DNA of 64,000 nt from Amoebidium appalachense. Lineage: Eukaryota > Ichthyosporea. Position 1 is the stretch's first letter, and every line of letters starts with the position of its first letter. This document shows, in pieces, positions 1-30,744 of the stretch. The DNA lies in contig CAVNZM010000012.1 of the NCBI GenBank assembly GCA_963693365.1, positions 4,278,001 through 4,342,000 on the forward strand, written 5' to 3'. A model generated the notes under the pieces. The model did not search any database and was not told where the DNA came from. It saw only the letters and a program-made list of their open reading frames with translations. The position numbers and the translations under genes are program-made.

Positions 1-7842
<7,842 letters not shown>

Positions 7843-7922
7843 TTCGTTTGTAGTAGTTAATCTGGTGTTTGCAGTTCGGAGAATTTTTATTACGTAAATT
7901 TTTTATGTGGGTTGGAGCTGTG

Positions 7923-7956
<34 letters not shown>

Positions 7957-8303
7957 GGGGGGGGGGGGGGGGGGGATGTGTCGACTATTTTGGTCGTGTC
8001 ACAGTGTTTAGTGACTCAATGCACTCGTTGCGGTATATTTAGGGGTGTAGGAATCAAGACTGTAACAGTTCTAGCATCAGGGGCTGCAGACTGAGAAGTT
8101 CAACGTTCAGTGTTTTCAACACTGACTTCGTGTGCTAGTCTACTAATGTTTAGCAAGAATCAGATATATATATATATATATATATATACGTGCAGCTGTG
8201 GGGGTGTATGTACGCATAAATGGCTGCATGGTGTGATCATTATATGAAAACGGTGTGGTAGGACTACACTGTTGATAAATGAGATTCAACAGCTACTGTG
8301 CAC

Positions 8304-8335
<32 letters not shown>

Positions 8336-10513
8336 ACAACACACACACACACACACACGCACACACGCACACAGTTTACACACACACACACACACACATC
8401 GATATACACTGATCCTCCCAGGGACGTCCTCGGAGTGAGCTTGGGTGCCATGATGCATGGCATTCAAATCATGTGTAACGGAAGCCAAGTTGCTCTCAGC
8501 AAGGCTTAATTAGTAGCCTGGGCCCGTGACTCCCCCCGGCCCCCCTCCCGCGATGCATGCATATGTAACGTTCCCTGAGCTATTGCCGTATGCATGTGCA
8601 TGGGCAAACACGTGCACCGATTCCCAGCAATATGTGCCTGTAGCGTGCATTCACCGTGGCACTGATGACTGAGGTCTGCGGAGCCTCATGAACGGTGCCG
8701 CACACGCCATCAGTCTGGTGATCACGTGTGCACGCATATGCATTCTCGCTCTGTATATATGGTGCCTGTAAGGGAGATCTCACTTGCACTTGCAAATGTA
8801 CATTCATATTATAAGTTGATTGGTGTTTTTTGCATTTCCACGTGATTTTTACACGTGGGCATCAGGCACGCTTCATGCAGCATACATATGTACATGTGCA
8901 CACACACCGTGATGTGCATTATATGACTCCCGTCCCAGATCTGGAGGAAACGCAGACGCATGCGGAGGTTCGAGGTGATTGGATGGGCGTGGTTCGGTCG
9001 AGGGATCCCCCAAACCTCTCACGTGAAGGAGTTATATGTCATAGCACGAGTTAATTCCGAATAATTTCAAGTCTTCCTTTATCATCGGGGGAGCCAACTG
9101 GAGGTGTGTGTGTTTCAACACCAAAAAGGGCTTATAGATTTTCTGGTTGTTTTAAAAATACTAATGCTGTTAATAGTTCTTCATGCTGTTGCGAAAGTCT
9201 TATCATGAAGAGGTCTAAATAGGATGTGAGTTACGGCCCCATCACAAGATCGTCTGGGGGATTTGTTTGGAAACTCTCTTCGGCCACTCGGAACTCTTTG
9301 ACCAAGAGAGGGGTAAATGCTTCGTTGCTGGCTTGTACAACGCACTTGAACAACCTTTTTTGACTAGATATGTAGATCTGGTTAGATAAATAGTCAAAAA
9401 CTATCAACAATAAACCGGAATGTATTTACTAAATATGTACAGAAGTCTGCTCTAGCTGGGCAACCGAATGTACTTCGATAAGATATCGACAAACTTTTAG
9501 TCCATCGCTTGGCTTTCGCATCCAAATTCAAAGGAATGTGCAAGATCTTTCGCACTCTGCTAATTGATCATATGATTGGTTGTTTACGAAGGACCTAATT
9601 GCCTGTTTGCCACCCCAAATTGGCTCGCTACTTGATAGCTATCTCAGCCCCCCTGGAAGCACTTAGAGCAAGAGGCACTTATGCCGCCTCCAGCATAATT
9701 ATATTATCCCTAAATAAACATATCAATGATTTTTAAGGCTTAAAATGTTTCTATGAGAAGGAGAAATATTTGTGCTACTCAGTTCAGTGAGTCCTCCGGC
9801 CCCGGAACGGTGGAATGTCGCCCCAACAGTTGGAATGCGGGATGGCTTTATCGTGAACTTACCGAGCAGGATCTTCCTTGTGGAAATTAAGCGTAGGAAT
9901 AACCGGCAGGTTATCTCCTGAATAACAACATTATTTATTTCAATTAGTATTGCTCTGCTTCTTCCGGCTTTCCCTTTTTGTGTTGCTCCACATAGCCTAC
10001 CGTGAACTCGGCGGGTCACTCTTGTGCCACGGATTGTACCCACAGACAATCGTTTCATGGACTGACACCGATTGGTGAACTGTCATGTGCTGCTAGATGC
10101 GGGACAATCTGGTATGCATTCCAGGGATTGAGAACGGCAACAGTTGAGGCAACAAAAGGCACGAATGTAAGGCGTCATTTAACTTCTTAGAACAAGGTTT
10201 AAAACCTTTAAAGCTTTTTAGACCCTTTAAAAGAATAACAATCATGCTCGGCTCTTAAGCACATGCCAAAACGCCAGCATCAACTGGCCTGCGGCAGGTT
10301 GTGTTGCCCAAATATATAGCAAACAGATCCAAGGCCCTCAGTTCGCACATGTTGCAAGCGCACACCACCCTGTCGAATTTGCCTTTGGCACTTTTTTTTT
10401 CCCCCTGTCATGTTTTTTAACCCCTCACCTCATAGGACGAACACACGTACGGAAGTTTTCATTCAGTACCACATTCCTCTTTTGATTCTCTTCGCCTTCT
10501 TGAAAACGCAAAC
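7843..10513. other. Intergenic region, no gene seen
   Basis: It holds a T31-G20 tract (7925-7975), a short TA repeat (8167-8189), a C run with CA repeats (8307-8400) and otherwise mixed sequence. I find no exon with good splice signals and no long conserved-looking ORF. Short open frames at 8830-9054 and 10002-10190 show no recognisable protein features. Confidence 0.6.
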
Positions 10514-11269
10514 ATGACCTACCAACCGCAAGTATTTGAAGAGTGGGTCCTCGAGGCCCCAGAAGAGATCACATCGCCCCTCCTTATGCTAGCTACAGTT
10601 GCGGAGCACTTCAGGAGGATGGAAGAGTCGGCATCTAACACAAATTCTGACTCTCTCCCACACACACCCACTAGCCCACATTCGCCCACACTCCCAGGCG
10701 ACAAACCACACGGCTTCCCAAATACCGACACGAAACCTTCTTCTATTGCCGTCGAGGATCACTTTGCACAAAGCTTAAACCGGTTTGCTACCCGGGGTAA
10801 TCACAACCAAGCCAAACGAACCCCATCTTCTCTACTATCCGCATCTTTTCCTTCTCTATCACCGAAAAGCGCAAGACGCCACCAACCCTATCGTGTTGCA
10901 CGGCTAGCAACAACGAGCCTTGATTCTTACGAAACCCATCAAGCAACATCCCCTCCTGTGGTTGAACGTCGAAACTCAGGTCCCCATCCGATGACTACGG
11001 AGCCCGTGGTAGATGTTTCAGTTGAAGATCACTTCGCGCGAAGTCTCAAGGTAGCTAAGGGGTCAATAGCCCTACATCACAATGCCCAGTTACCAGAGCA
11101 GCGAGGCTTGGTGGGACCCATGGGAGTCCAACAGGTGGATGTGGGCCTGAACTCACATTATTCGACCAATGTTACCCCACCTCCTCACCTCCTTCACACG
11201 TATGGTTATGGTGCTGTGCAGACGATGTCGCACCCAATTGCATATCCGCAGGGTGTGTACACAGTGTAA
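10514..11269 (+). CDS. VGLL4: Vestigial-like (VGLL4-type) TEAD cofactor, intronless
   Basis: A single 251-codon ORF with no intron. Two Tondu-type motifs are plain: AVEDHFAQSLN (residues 79-89) and SVEDHFARSLK (169-179). VGLL4 proteins carry V-[ED]-[ED]-H-F-x-x-[SA]-L motifs that bind TEAD/Scalloped transcription factors and compete with YAP/Yorkie. A third, degenerate match, TVAEHFRRM (28-36), lies at the N-terminus. The rest is low-complexity Ser/Pro/Thr/His sequence, as in VGLL4. The length (251) is close to that of VGLL4 (about 290). A nuclear transcriptional cofactor role is inferred from the motifs alone. The start at 10514 is the first ATG in frame. The symbol denotes family, not proven orthology. 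Confidence 0.8.
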   Translation: MTYQPQVFEEWVLEAPEEITSPLLMLATVAEHFRRMEESASNTNSDSLPHTPTSPHSPTLPGDKPHGFPNTDTKPSSIAVEDHFAQSLNRFATRGNHNQAKRTPSSLLSASFPSLSPKSARRHQPYRVARLATTSLDSYETHQATSPPVVERRNSGPHPMTTEPVVDVSVEDHFARSLKVAKGSIALHHNAQLPEQRGLVGPMGVQQVDVGLNSHYSTNVTPPPHLLHTYGYGAVQTMSHPIAYPQGVYTV

Positions 11270-11899
11270 TGCCTGCAGCAAGAATGCCATGCGGCGGTTT
11301 TGTCTGCCGAAGTTTAGTTCATGATTCAGTTAGTAACTATGCATTTGTAGGGGGTCATCGTTGTATGTACAGTACCCATTTGTGAATTAGTCTGCTAGAA
11401 CTAAAAAATGTTAGTATTATTTGGTGAGAGTGATATAGAACCTTAACTACTTGGCTGGTGTAGGTAAAGATCCATGTTCACCCTCGACCGTTTCTCTGAA
11501 GCTCTAGAAAACTTTCCAGGGGTGCCGCACGGCACTGTGCTCAACTGCATGTTTTTCATGAAGTTTTTCTATAAGCCGGTTGCAGCAAAATGAAAGATTA
11601 TCGTACAATGGGATAAAGGACTGCTGTGCTGGACACAGAAACGGCAGCTGTTGCGTGTACGCCAGACATGTAAATAAATACCGGTGAGATCTATGTAGTC
11701 CTGCAGGAAATGTTTTCGAGTTTTATGCCCAGCTCCATATATTCATTGTTCTGCTTGCTTTAATGGGGTTTATTGTTGACAAAATGCTCGAATTTTTTGA
11801 AGGTGCAACTTTGGCATCTCTTACCCGTTTTCATTTGTTCTTCTTCGAATTCAGCGGCACTTGTAGTCTCCATGGCTATGTACCCACTGGCTTACGTAA
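11270..11899. other. Intergenic: VGLL4-like 3' UTR and upstream region of next gene
   Basis: Mixed, moderately AT-rich sequence. A polyadenylation-like AATAAA lies near 11671, about 400 bases after the VGLL4-like stop. No other gene is visible. Confidence 0.5.
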
Positions 11900-12524
11900 A
11901 TGGCTGAGCACTACTACGCCTCGGGACAAGGTATGTTGAGCCGGGCCGCAGGGAGACAGCACTCAAAGTGACTACGGCACTTGTGCCGAAGGCAAGCTGG
12001 CGACTCCCGAGGCCTAGCTAAATCTGGTTTTGCTCCGATTGGTCGATAGCGTAGATCTATTCAAATAGATCGCTGTTCATCCAATAGGAAAAATTCCGGG
12101 ATTGTGGTGACGTCATATTGGAGAGGCTTCAGGTGCAGTACAGCTGAGCAGGCTGCCCCTGAAGGGGCCCCCGGGCCCCCCCCGGGCGGCCCCCCCCGGC
12201 CCCCACACCGGGGTGTTCAGTGCCACGGCCGTGCCTCCTCCACCGTACGGGCCGCCCCTCCTTCCCGGGAGCCCGGCCCTTTCGGAAACCGGTGCAGCAC
12301 ATCAGGCCCATTACTGGGGCACCATGCATATGCATGCATATCATGTGAAAACTATGCCACAGTCAACACGTACAGCATGCACATGTCCAAGTGATTTTTT
12401 GTGGAATCCCTTCTGCGTGAACATGAACATCCGTACGGCTTTTATTGTGTTTCCTTTTCGTTATGTCATATCCACATACATGGCGTATATACACATAGTG
12501 GGAATGATTAAAGAAACCCACTAA
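11900..12524 (+). CDS. Hypothetical proline-rich protein, two exons (uncertain)
   Basis: Exon 1 (11900-11930) starts MAEHYYASGQ and ends at a GTATGT donor. Exon 2 starts at 12133 after a TTCAG acceptor. The joined frame is open for 140 codons to a TAA at 12522-12524, and the phases match. The first part of exon 2 is Pro/Gly-rich with PPPPYGPP. The C-terminal half is low-quality sequence without domain features and may be read-through past a missed donor. CCAAT boxes near 12038 and 12079 lie inside the proposed intron. I do not recognise the family. Confidence 0.35.
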
Positions 12525-12879
12525 AGAAAGTTAACTCAGGAAAACATTCGTGCAGTGAACACACCAAGTACTTGAAACCATAACGGTATCATAAGCCCTC
12601 TTGGGGTTTCCGGCGCGATCGAACAACAGCGGGTAGTCCGTGCAGCCCTTATGATCACGCGTACGCCAGATTGAATTTCATCCAGTATTCATAATAAACA
12701 TAATAAGCAAGCCATGCGTTACCATTCATTCACAAGTGGACTCCCGGTCATAAATTAATAAAGGCCGTTACCCCATTTTATCGGTGCCCCCGAAACTAAC
12801 TGTCAACATGCTTGAAGGCATTTAATATTGTTTCAATATAATTTAGGAAATCTAAACCCACTTCCCCTTCTTCGATATC

Positions 12880-12921
<42 letters not shown>

Positions 12922-12970
12922 AAAAAAAAAAAAAAAAAAACACACACACCAACACCAACACCAACAACAA

Positions 12971-13002
<32 letters not shown>

Positions 13003-13216
13003 AGCACACGAACACACAGGGATACACTCACATATCTCATGTCTACATACCCTAAAAACGCACCCCTTGTCCCTCCGGCCATTGCAAGCCCCCACCTTAA
13101 CCCCAAACACAAAACCAAACATTCCCATATCAACAACCACCCAAATCTATTAGACACATACCATCCTAGCCCCCATGCATTTTGCAACTGTTACATAAAC
13201 AAATATAAATACTCCC
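12525..13216. repeat. Intergenic with (C)n(A)n tracts between convergent genes
   Basis: C30-A28 at 12881-12940 is followed by CAACAC repeats and a second A run (12972-13001). No coding exon is visible. This is the shared 3' flank of the plus-strand proline-rich gene and the minus-strand membrane-protein gene. Confidence 0.6.
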
Positions 13217-23382
<10,166 letters not shown>

Positions 23383-23900
23383 TTTCAACCCTCCCCTTGT
23401 GGTAGAGCGCACTAGGTGTATGTTTGGTAACTGTAAAGCGTAACTTCAACAACTCCTGGTTCATGCCGTGGAATTTCTGACGTGGAATTTCTGAGCAAAA
23501 GCCAAAGTAGCTCAAAAAACCTTCAGCAAATGTTTCGGTTACAGAGTCGATCAGGCATAATACGCTTACCCTTGCATGGAACTTCCATGCAACAGCCTTG
23601 TGTTCCCACTACTGTGATTTCAATAGCTTTTAGCCTACACGAATATTATCTTGTTACGCTCTCAACGGTTGCTGCTTGCTGAAAGTTAGCAGAAATGCTC
23701 GCGATTTGCGTGAACGAATTACACAAGTGTTTTCCTTCCTAGCGAAACCAAACAAAATGAAAGCCACTTCTGCCGTGCTTGGCTTCTTGTTGTTGTTTAA
23801 GGAGAGTGGAATGTTACGTCATCCCACTTTGACCAATTAGATTTCTTTTCTGTGAGCCAAATAACTTAAAAAGACTATTCTGTGGATGACCTCATCAAAA

Positions 23901-23934
<34 letters not shown>

Positions 23935-24242
23935 ATGGGGCCCGGGGTGGAAGGTTAGTGTTCCAACAGTGGCTGTGGCTTAATGGAAAGAAAGGGAGAT
24001 GGGAAAGTATTAAGAGGCGCAAGAACAAAAAAACGTGGGTAAGACACACGGATGGCAAGTTTGGCAGTCGGCCGCGAGGAGCCGAGTGAAGACTCACCGG
24101 AAGAGTCTGACCCCTCACACGGAGAGGAGACTCCTTGGCCACCGCCGTTAGCAACAGACGTTTTCCTCTTTACCCCCGCCATACGGTTTGAATTGGTATC
24201 TCCCTCGAATTTTTCTTTGTTTTTTTCTTTATATTGGCGGGG

Positions 24243-24292
<50 letters not shown>

Positions 24293-24612
24293 GTGGGGGT
24301 TGCCAATCCATGGCCACCGGTGGCTAATATCAGAGGGTGGCGGCCCAGCATGTTGGTGCATTTGCATGCAAAGTAATAGGTCTTCCTGTCTGTCTTGCTG
24401 GGCCTCGGGGAAAAAATCCTCGATGCAAGCATGCACCATGTGCCAGTGCTGACGAACCGCTTGATGCTAGAGCACACAAGCTCGAGATCATGAATGGCAT
24501 CATATTCAGATCTACTTCTACCACTTCCACGCTAATATTAGTGGTCGTTTGCATCATCACGGTTGTTAGAGGCCAAAAGAGCTCTATGTGAAAGGACTGG
24601 GACGGGGCGGCC

Positions 24613-24679
<67 letters not shown>

Positions 24680-25085
24680 AAGGGTCAATAATAGTACCCT
24701 GGGGTGCATAGAACCGGTGGCTAAGGGGTGGAGGTAGGGTTGCACAATACACTGCGTACGCATGATAGGAGTTCCATTTTTGTGCAGTGCACGACGGGGA
24801 AACATCAGGCATAATAAAGGTAGGGGGGCAGGGGAACGGTTTCCCAGATTACCCAGTCAAGCACACTGAGACCGAGACAACCAGAAGCCGGTGGGTGGGT
24901 GAGGGGGTGGGGAGGGGGGGAAGGGGGGGGGGGGGGGGGGGGGGGGGAGGGGAGGTGAACAGAAATAGAAGTAGGAACAAATGGCATCCATTCAAAAATT
25001 TATAGCTCAGTGGAGCACAGCCCCTCAACCATTCTACCATCACCTAATCCTAATCCTACACAAGCCCCACTGACCAAGCAGGTGC
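23383..25085. other. Intergenic, with one possible minus-strand upstream exon
   Basis: Minus-strand 24050-24182 opens with ATG and reads MAGVKRKTSV followed by a Ser/Gly-rich segment to a GTGTGT donor. It could be the true first exon of the membrane-protein gene. The rest holds G runs (23900-23933, 24247-24290), a T32-G34 tract (24615-24678) and a G run near 24926-24947. No other supported gene is seen. Confidence 0.4.
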
Positions 25086-25144
25086 CCGTGTCTTCCGGCA
25101 GCTACACCTAGCGGTTTCATGTAGCCCCATCATACAAATCACAG
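25086..25144 (-). promoter_or_regulatory. SECIS element (selenocysteine insertion) in the SelU 3' UTR
   Basis: Minus strand: lower stem CTGTG (25140-25144) pairs with CACGG (25086-25090). Next come the 5' quartet ATGA (25130-25133), a helix TGGGGCTACAT pairing (one bulge, three wobbles) with the strand GTGTAGCTGCCG, an apical loop with AAA (25115-25117), and the 3' quartet GGAA (25093-25096). Twelve bases separate ATGA from AAA, as in eukaryotic SECIS elements. It lies about 350 bases after the SelU stop, the expected location. Confidence 0.85.
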
Positions 25145-25479
25145 AAAAAAGGCAACGGCAAGTCGGTGAACATGGGGGTGCTACAACACTAAGTTGCCTA
25201 TAGCTATCACACTATCTCACAAAAAAAAGGGAAGAGAGAAAAAGGGCGATATAGCAACTACAAGTTGCCCTGAATGGTTCCTGTTACACTATTCGTAAGG
25301 CGAAACCAACAATTTAACATGCATGAATAGAGACAAACATGCACATACGAGGTAATGGTCCACTCAAGCAGAGAGCACCTTAAGACTAGTTATCACAATA
25401 CTGACCACAAAAACACGACTATACCAAAAGGCCCAGGAATCACATCATCACCTCTGTCGTCTTCGTTGCCATCCTGCCT

Positions 25480-25922
25480 TTACTTCCCCAAAAGCTTCTT
25501 GACAGCAGCCAACACCACCGAGCCCTCACAAAAGACCTCGGGCGGCTGTTCGTCCTCCTTGAACGAAAAAACAATCTCTCCCTTCTGGGAGACAACAAAA
25601 ATCCCACCCGATTGCTGACCATCACCCTCCATGTTCGCAGTTGCATACTTCTTGGCATTCTCGTTGTACCAATTTGTGGCAGCAAGACTCTTCACAAAGC
25701 GCCAAAGCGTGCTCAGCATGCCCCATCTTGGCAGTTTCAAGGCCTGGAAGGACTTCGCTTCGGGGTCTAGATAGACCTCTCCAGAAAAGGGAAGGCCAGA
25801 GATGAACTGGTTTGCAAAGTAGCGGTTGCCGGTTCCGATGGCAACCAGCTTGACGCCCAACTGGTCAAGTTCAGGCTGGTGGGGAGAGAAGGGCAGCATG
25901 GTAAGTTACAGTTGTAAAAAAA

Positions 25923-25958
<36 letters not shown>

Positions 25959-26785
25959 AACACAAGCAGACCACAACGAGAGAGAAGAAGGAATATGCTA
26001 CAAGCATACATACATACACGGGCAAGTAATAAACATGGTTGAAATCCTGGCCGCCAAATCAACAATTCCTTCAAACATATAGACACCCACCAAAAACTTG
26101 AAACAACATTTATGAGTACCTGCACAACATGCGTATGCTGAAAAAGCTTACATACACAAGCAGGCACGAAATGTACCTGACTGAACACAAGCGTCAGGAG
26201 CGTAATGCACAAATGCAGACACGTGATTGTCTGTTCGCATGATTGTAACACACACCTTGCAGAGTGCATAGCACACAACCCTGCAATTAATGTCTCCCTG
26301 ACGGGAACAAACCACACACTGTCGCACATAACCCAAAAAACTACATCACACACACACATCAAACAGAACAGGCCGTGCAGGAACACGAGCACAAGGACAC
26401 ATGGGCACACGGCACACAGACGGAGATTTCTCAGTGAACGCAAACCCTGCCTACTTCATCATGTAAACTGACCGTTCTCTTTTAGGAGTCAAATGCAGCT
26501 CAACAGCGTATTCAATGCCCATTACTCTCAGAAACAAGGAAAAAACGACCCGATGGCCACCCATATTCCCCTCCCCCCCCACCTCTTCCCCCTACACAAA
26601 CTTCAGAACAAGGAAAACGTGCCTACCTTGATGTCCATCAGAAGCTTGCTCTGATGGTGGCAGTAGACTCATCCAAACCTCCGCACCAAAGAAATAACCA
26701 CCGGGCCATCCTTCCACAAGTCGCCCAGTGTTACGGGCGTCTTGTCCAAGCTCTGAACCTGGACATCTTTCAAAGCTGTTGCCAT
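25480..26785 (-). CDS. SELENOU: Selenoprotein U (PRXL2/AAED1-like peroxiredoxin-like protein) with in-frame UGA
   Basis: Two exons: 26627-26785 and 25480-25875. Together they give 184 residues if the TGA at 26669-26671 is read as selenocysteine (residue 39). The context is RRFG-Sec-VYC, a UxxC redox motif at the position of the CxxC of PRXL2/FAM213 thioredoxin-fold proteins. Downstream segments (GVKLVAIGTGN, GEVYLDPEAKSF, GGIFVVSQKGEIVFSF) match the AhpC/TSA-like PRXL2 family. The splice at GACATCAAG|GTAGGC and CCACCAG|CCTGAA keeps phase. A SECIS element lies downstream at 25086-25144. The family acts in thiol redox chemistry; the substrate here is unknown. An ORF finder that stops at TGA would miss exon 1. 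Paired CCAAT boxes near 27283 and 27313 may belong to its promoter. Confidence 0.9.
25924..25957. repeat. Poly(G) tract in the SelU intron
   Basis: A 34-base G run lies about fifty bases upstream (on the minus strand) of the acceptor at 25876. This is the only long homopolymer in the gene. Confidence 0.95.
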
Positions 26786-28184
26786 ATTTCACTTGTGTAC
26801 TTTTCTTCTTTCTCTCCCTTTACATTTGTCTTCTCTCAGGCGTCCCCTTTTCCTACCGTTCAGTGCCAAGACTGTTGAAGGGGCCAGTTTTATATGATGC
26901 GGGCGGAAAGGGTTACGTCACGTGTGAGGCCTCCCTAACCACCTAGACCACCAAGATCGAACATTTGCCCCCCCTTTTTTCGGGTAGATTTATTCAACGG
27001 AGACTCTCGTCGAAGAGATAGATATTACGGTATGAAAATAAGCTAATCCGCCAGTTGTAATTTAGTTAGCAGTAATAGCAGCTGTTTATTTTACAGAATA
27101 ATTACAAATTGTTATTTTTTGTTAAATATAGCAACCAAACAGAATTATTGTTTTCATTTACAGAAGCTTGAATGATACCATATAACTCATATTTATGTGG
27201 TATCCATGAATACAAACATGATCTGCAAATTTGCAATATCAACGACACCGCCATCTCTGGGGATTTCCGTCGTTGATCAATCTGATTGGCTCCAGTTCAC
27301 GGGTATTCTTCTGATTGGTCAGTTGAAAACATGAGCCACAACGGCTCCGGCTCATGATCATCATTCATCAAACAACACCTTGCCTTGTTCATTTTCACAC
27401 AAAAACAAAACGTCAAAAAGATTTCAACTTGGGTGGAGATGAAAGAATGCGTATAGATGGGCGGACTCTTGGATGTATCGAGCTCAACTTGGAAGTTGCC
27501 ACAAAGAATTTTTATTTTAAGTCGCACAATATAAACAACAGATGTGAAACTTCATGTTTAAAAGCGCATGTGCAGATGTAGCTGATAGAGGGCGTGGACA
27601 ACTGCTACATAACTAGCCCGTTTTAGAGCCTTACTAAGTTGATCTTTTGTAGTTGGGGTGCAACCATGCAGCTGCAGAATTCAAGAAGCAAAGTCAAGGC
27701 AAAATATGGAAGATTATTTTTAGTATTAGCTGGGGCGTACCGACGACCGTCGGTTTGCCAAGATGAAGTACACGTGCCATCACTTGGCTATTAATATACA
27801 ACATATTTGTCCTGTTTGACACGCAAACACGTGTATACACGCGCGCGCGCAGCATGCACAAGCACAAGCACACGTGTGCACACCGCACATGCCACAATCG
27901 CGCGCGTCGCCTCCAGGGGCACATGTAAAAACATGCACACGCACAAGCGCTTCATACGTGCACCAACGGACACGCACGGTGTCTAGCACATCCGGTGTCA
28001 CTCACACCCCGTTACACGGACTTCAGAAAAACTCGCGCACACACACGCACACGCCACACGCATTTTTTTAAGCCACCTTCATGATCGCTGCATGGTACAC
28101 AACCACACATCAACACCACTGACACACGCATGCATGCCTGCCTGCAAGCCCGCACTTTCTCAAAGCGCCGGTGTACCCAAACAC

Positions 28185-28249
<65 letters not shown>

Positions 28250-29870
28250 GTCACATACGAATACATGCACATGCACACTGTAAGGCAACTCTTTTTTTGA
28301 GATCATACACACGGTGATACCACAAGCATGTAGAAAGGTTTCATAATTTTGCATGCATTCACCGTTGAACACACCATACGAACGGGCACAGGCGCACACA
28401 GACACTGCACAGGCACACTTGCCCCATATGCACCATGCCACCCATATCATAACTGCAATACACCACAGCTCGGGTTAAAACAAAAAAGAAAAGAAAAGAA
28501 AAAAAAGAAAATTCAAAGTAGCCGAAAATAAAAACAAATTAAGACAGAAAAAGGAAGGTTGCTAATCGCAACTGTCACCGGAATCAGGCCGTGAACTTCA
28601 CACTTAATTGTTAACACACGAACCTTTCTTCCTCCCATCACACACGCACGCACACGCACGCGCGCACGCACACTCACACACACACACACACACACGTACG
28701 CACGCACGCACGCACACACACAGACAGACACACACACACGTACGCACGCACGCACACACACACAGACAGACACACACACACGTACAAGTACACATACACA
28801 CGCAAAAACACACACGTTCACACACGCACACCTCATACCCACCACCTGTTGCCTCTGAAGCTCGTATATTTGGCTCATACTCAGGTCTGCAGCCTATCAC
28901 CAGACCGACACCACCTGTACAGAATTCAACCCCATTATACCGACCTACTACACACACAGACGCAGAGAATGGCAATTTGGGGCCCAACTTCCAATCAGTT
29001 ATCATTGCATGAAACAATCGAGATATAACGGTGATATGCATATATATGTTCAGATATGCAGGGACCAGACAACAATACCATTAATAGCATGATCATATGA
29101 TAACAAAGAAACCGACTAGTAGTACCGATATTATTGAGGCATAATATGATAAAGTGACGCGCGTCATGCAAAACGTGATATCATAGTAACATGTCCTCGA
29201 TTTCACTGTAAGCATACATCCCTTCCCTTTTCCAAGCATACAGACGCGCACAGAACCAAAGAAGAGGCTATATGCCATGGCATAAAAATGTCTTGAACAC
29301 CACATACTAGTGGTACCTTCACACCAAAAAGTTGCAGTGAAAGAGAAGAAAAATACTCTTGTGAAGAAAGAACTGTCGAGAAGCAGTATAAATAAATTCA
29401 AAGAATGTTGTCAGTCGTGTGCACTCAAAACAGAGTCTCTGTCTGCAAAGCTCGCACCCCTGCACACGGTTACATTGTACAACGAGATAATAAAAAAGCG
29501 GGTGCTCAAAACATTTACGCGCTCTTCACCCATTCATGGTCCATATGGTCGCCATATTCACCGAATAGTCAAAACTGCAAGACAGAAAAAAAAAAAGAAA
29601 AAAAAAGCTAAAAAGGAAAAACAAAAAGGCACGACCACAGATTGGAAGCCGGTCGTGCCCCATTCATCCACATCCCTTCATACCGGTGCAAAAAAGCCCA
29701 CACAGGCATACACACAAACACACATGTACCCTTGGCCGGAAAAGCCTTGGCCTTAGTAGGTGTTGATGTGTTTGGGCTGCATGTGTGAAGTCTTACGTGC
29801 ATAATGTCACACACTGTGACACACACATACACACACACACACAGACACACATAGTTGGCAGGGTACATGC
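26786..29870. other. Intergenic: SelU upstream region and CK1 3' flank
   Basis: Mostly AT-rich unique sequence (26950-27800) with CCAAT boxes in both orientations at 27283 (GATTGGCT) and 27313 (GATTGGTC). Next are CA/CG-rich stretches at 27830-28260 and 28630-28840, including a pure CA tract at 28183-28247. No exon with convincing splice sites or protein similarity was found. Confidence 0.55.
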
Positions 29871-30269
29871 CTATGTTTGCACCGGCTGAGATGCAGACAC
29901 GTGCAGCTTCATCTTTGCCAGTGCCGCTGCCCTTCGCACAGACATGCGCACCGATTTGGCCGGCTCTTTTCCCTTGGACGTTTGCAATCCTGCTGCAAAG
30001 GAGAGGAAGGCGTTAGAACTGCGCAATACGCAAAAACAAGTTCTATTTCACTAGAGAGAGGAGGAGGGGGAGGGGGGGGGGGGGGGGGGGGGGGGTCAAT
30101 CTACGAAGCAGAAATCCATACAATATGAAAGTATCAGTTCACACCAAAACGGCCACCTAAGTGAAAATCAGAAGAATGACGGACGGACAACTCAAGGGGA
30201 AAAGGGTTGGCGGTAAACAGCAGAGAGGCATTTTTTTTAGACGACGAGGGGGGGGGAGGGGAGAGGGGG

Positions 30270-30306
<37 letters not shown>

Positions 30307-30402
30307 AAATGGATTAAATTGTGCTCGAGACCCCACAAGCATGGATGTTCATGCTTCACTACTTGACCGGACATTCACTGAACATAACATGGAGAAGGAG
30401 GG

Positions 30403-30440
<38 letters not shown>

Positions 30441-30550
30441 GCACATTTCATTTTTTTCCGGTCATCTGTCATTTCCTTTCCACACACCCGTGCGACCGTG
30501 CACATGCGCTCACACACACACACACACACACGCACACACACGCACGCACA

Positions 30551-30603
<53 letters not shown>

Positions 30604-30707
30604 GCGCACACCCACACCCACAACCACCCACCTTGCCCGCCTCCCTCCCCAGCCCCACAACCCTCCCCCCCCCCCCAGCCTTCCCCCCCCCCCCCTCCCC
30701 TCAACAC

Positions 30708-30744
<37 letters not shown>

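Noticed and set aside
24229-24591. Overlapping ORFs on both strands (for example RPSKTDRKTYYFACKC)
   Set aside because: No splice signals or family similarity; open frames occur on both strands of the same segment.
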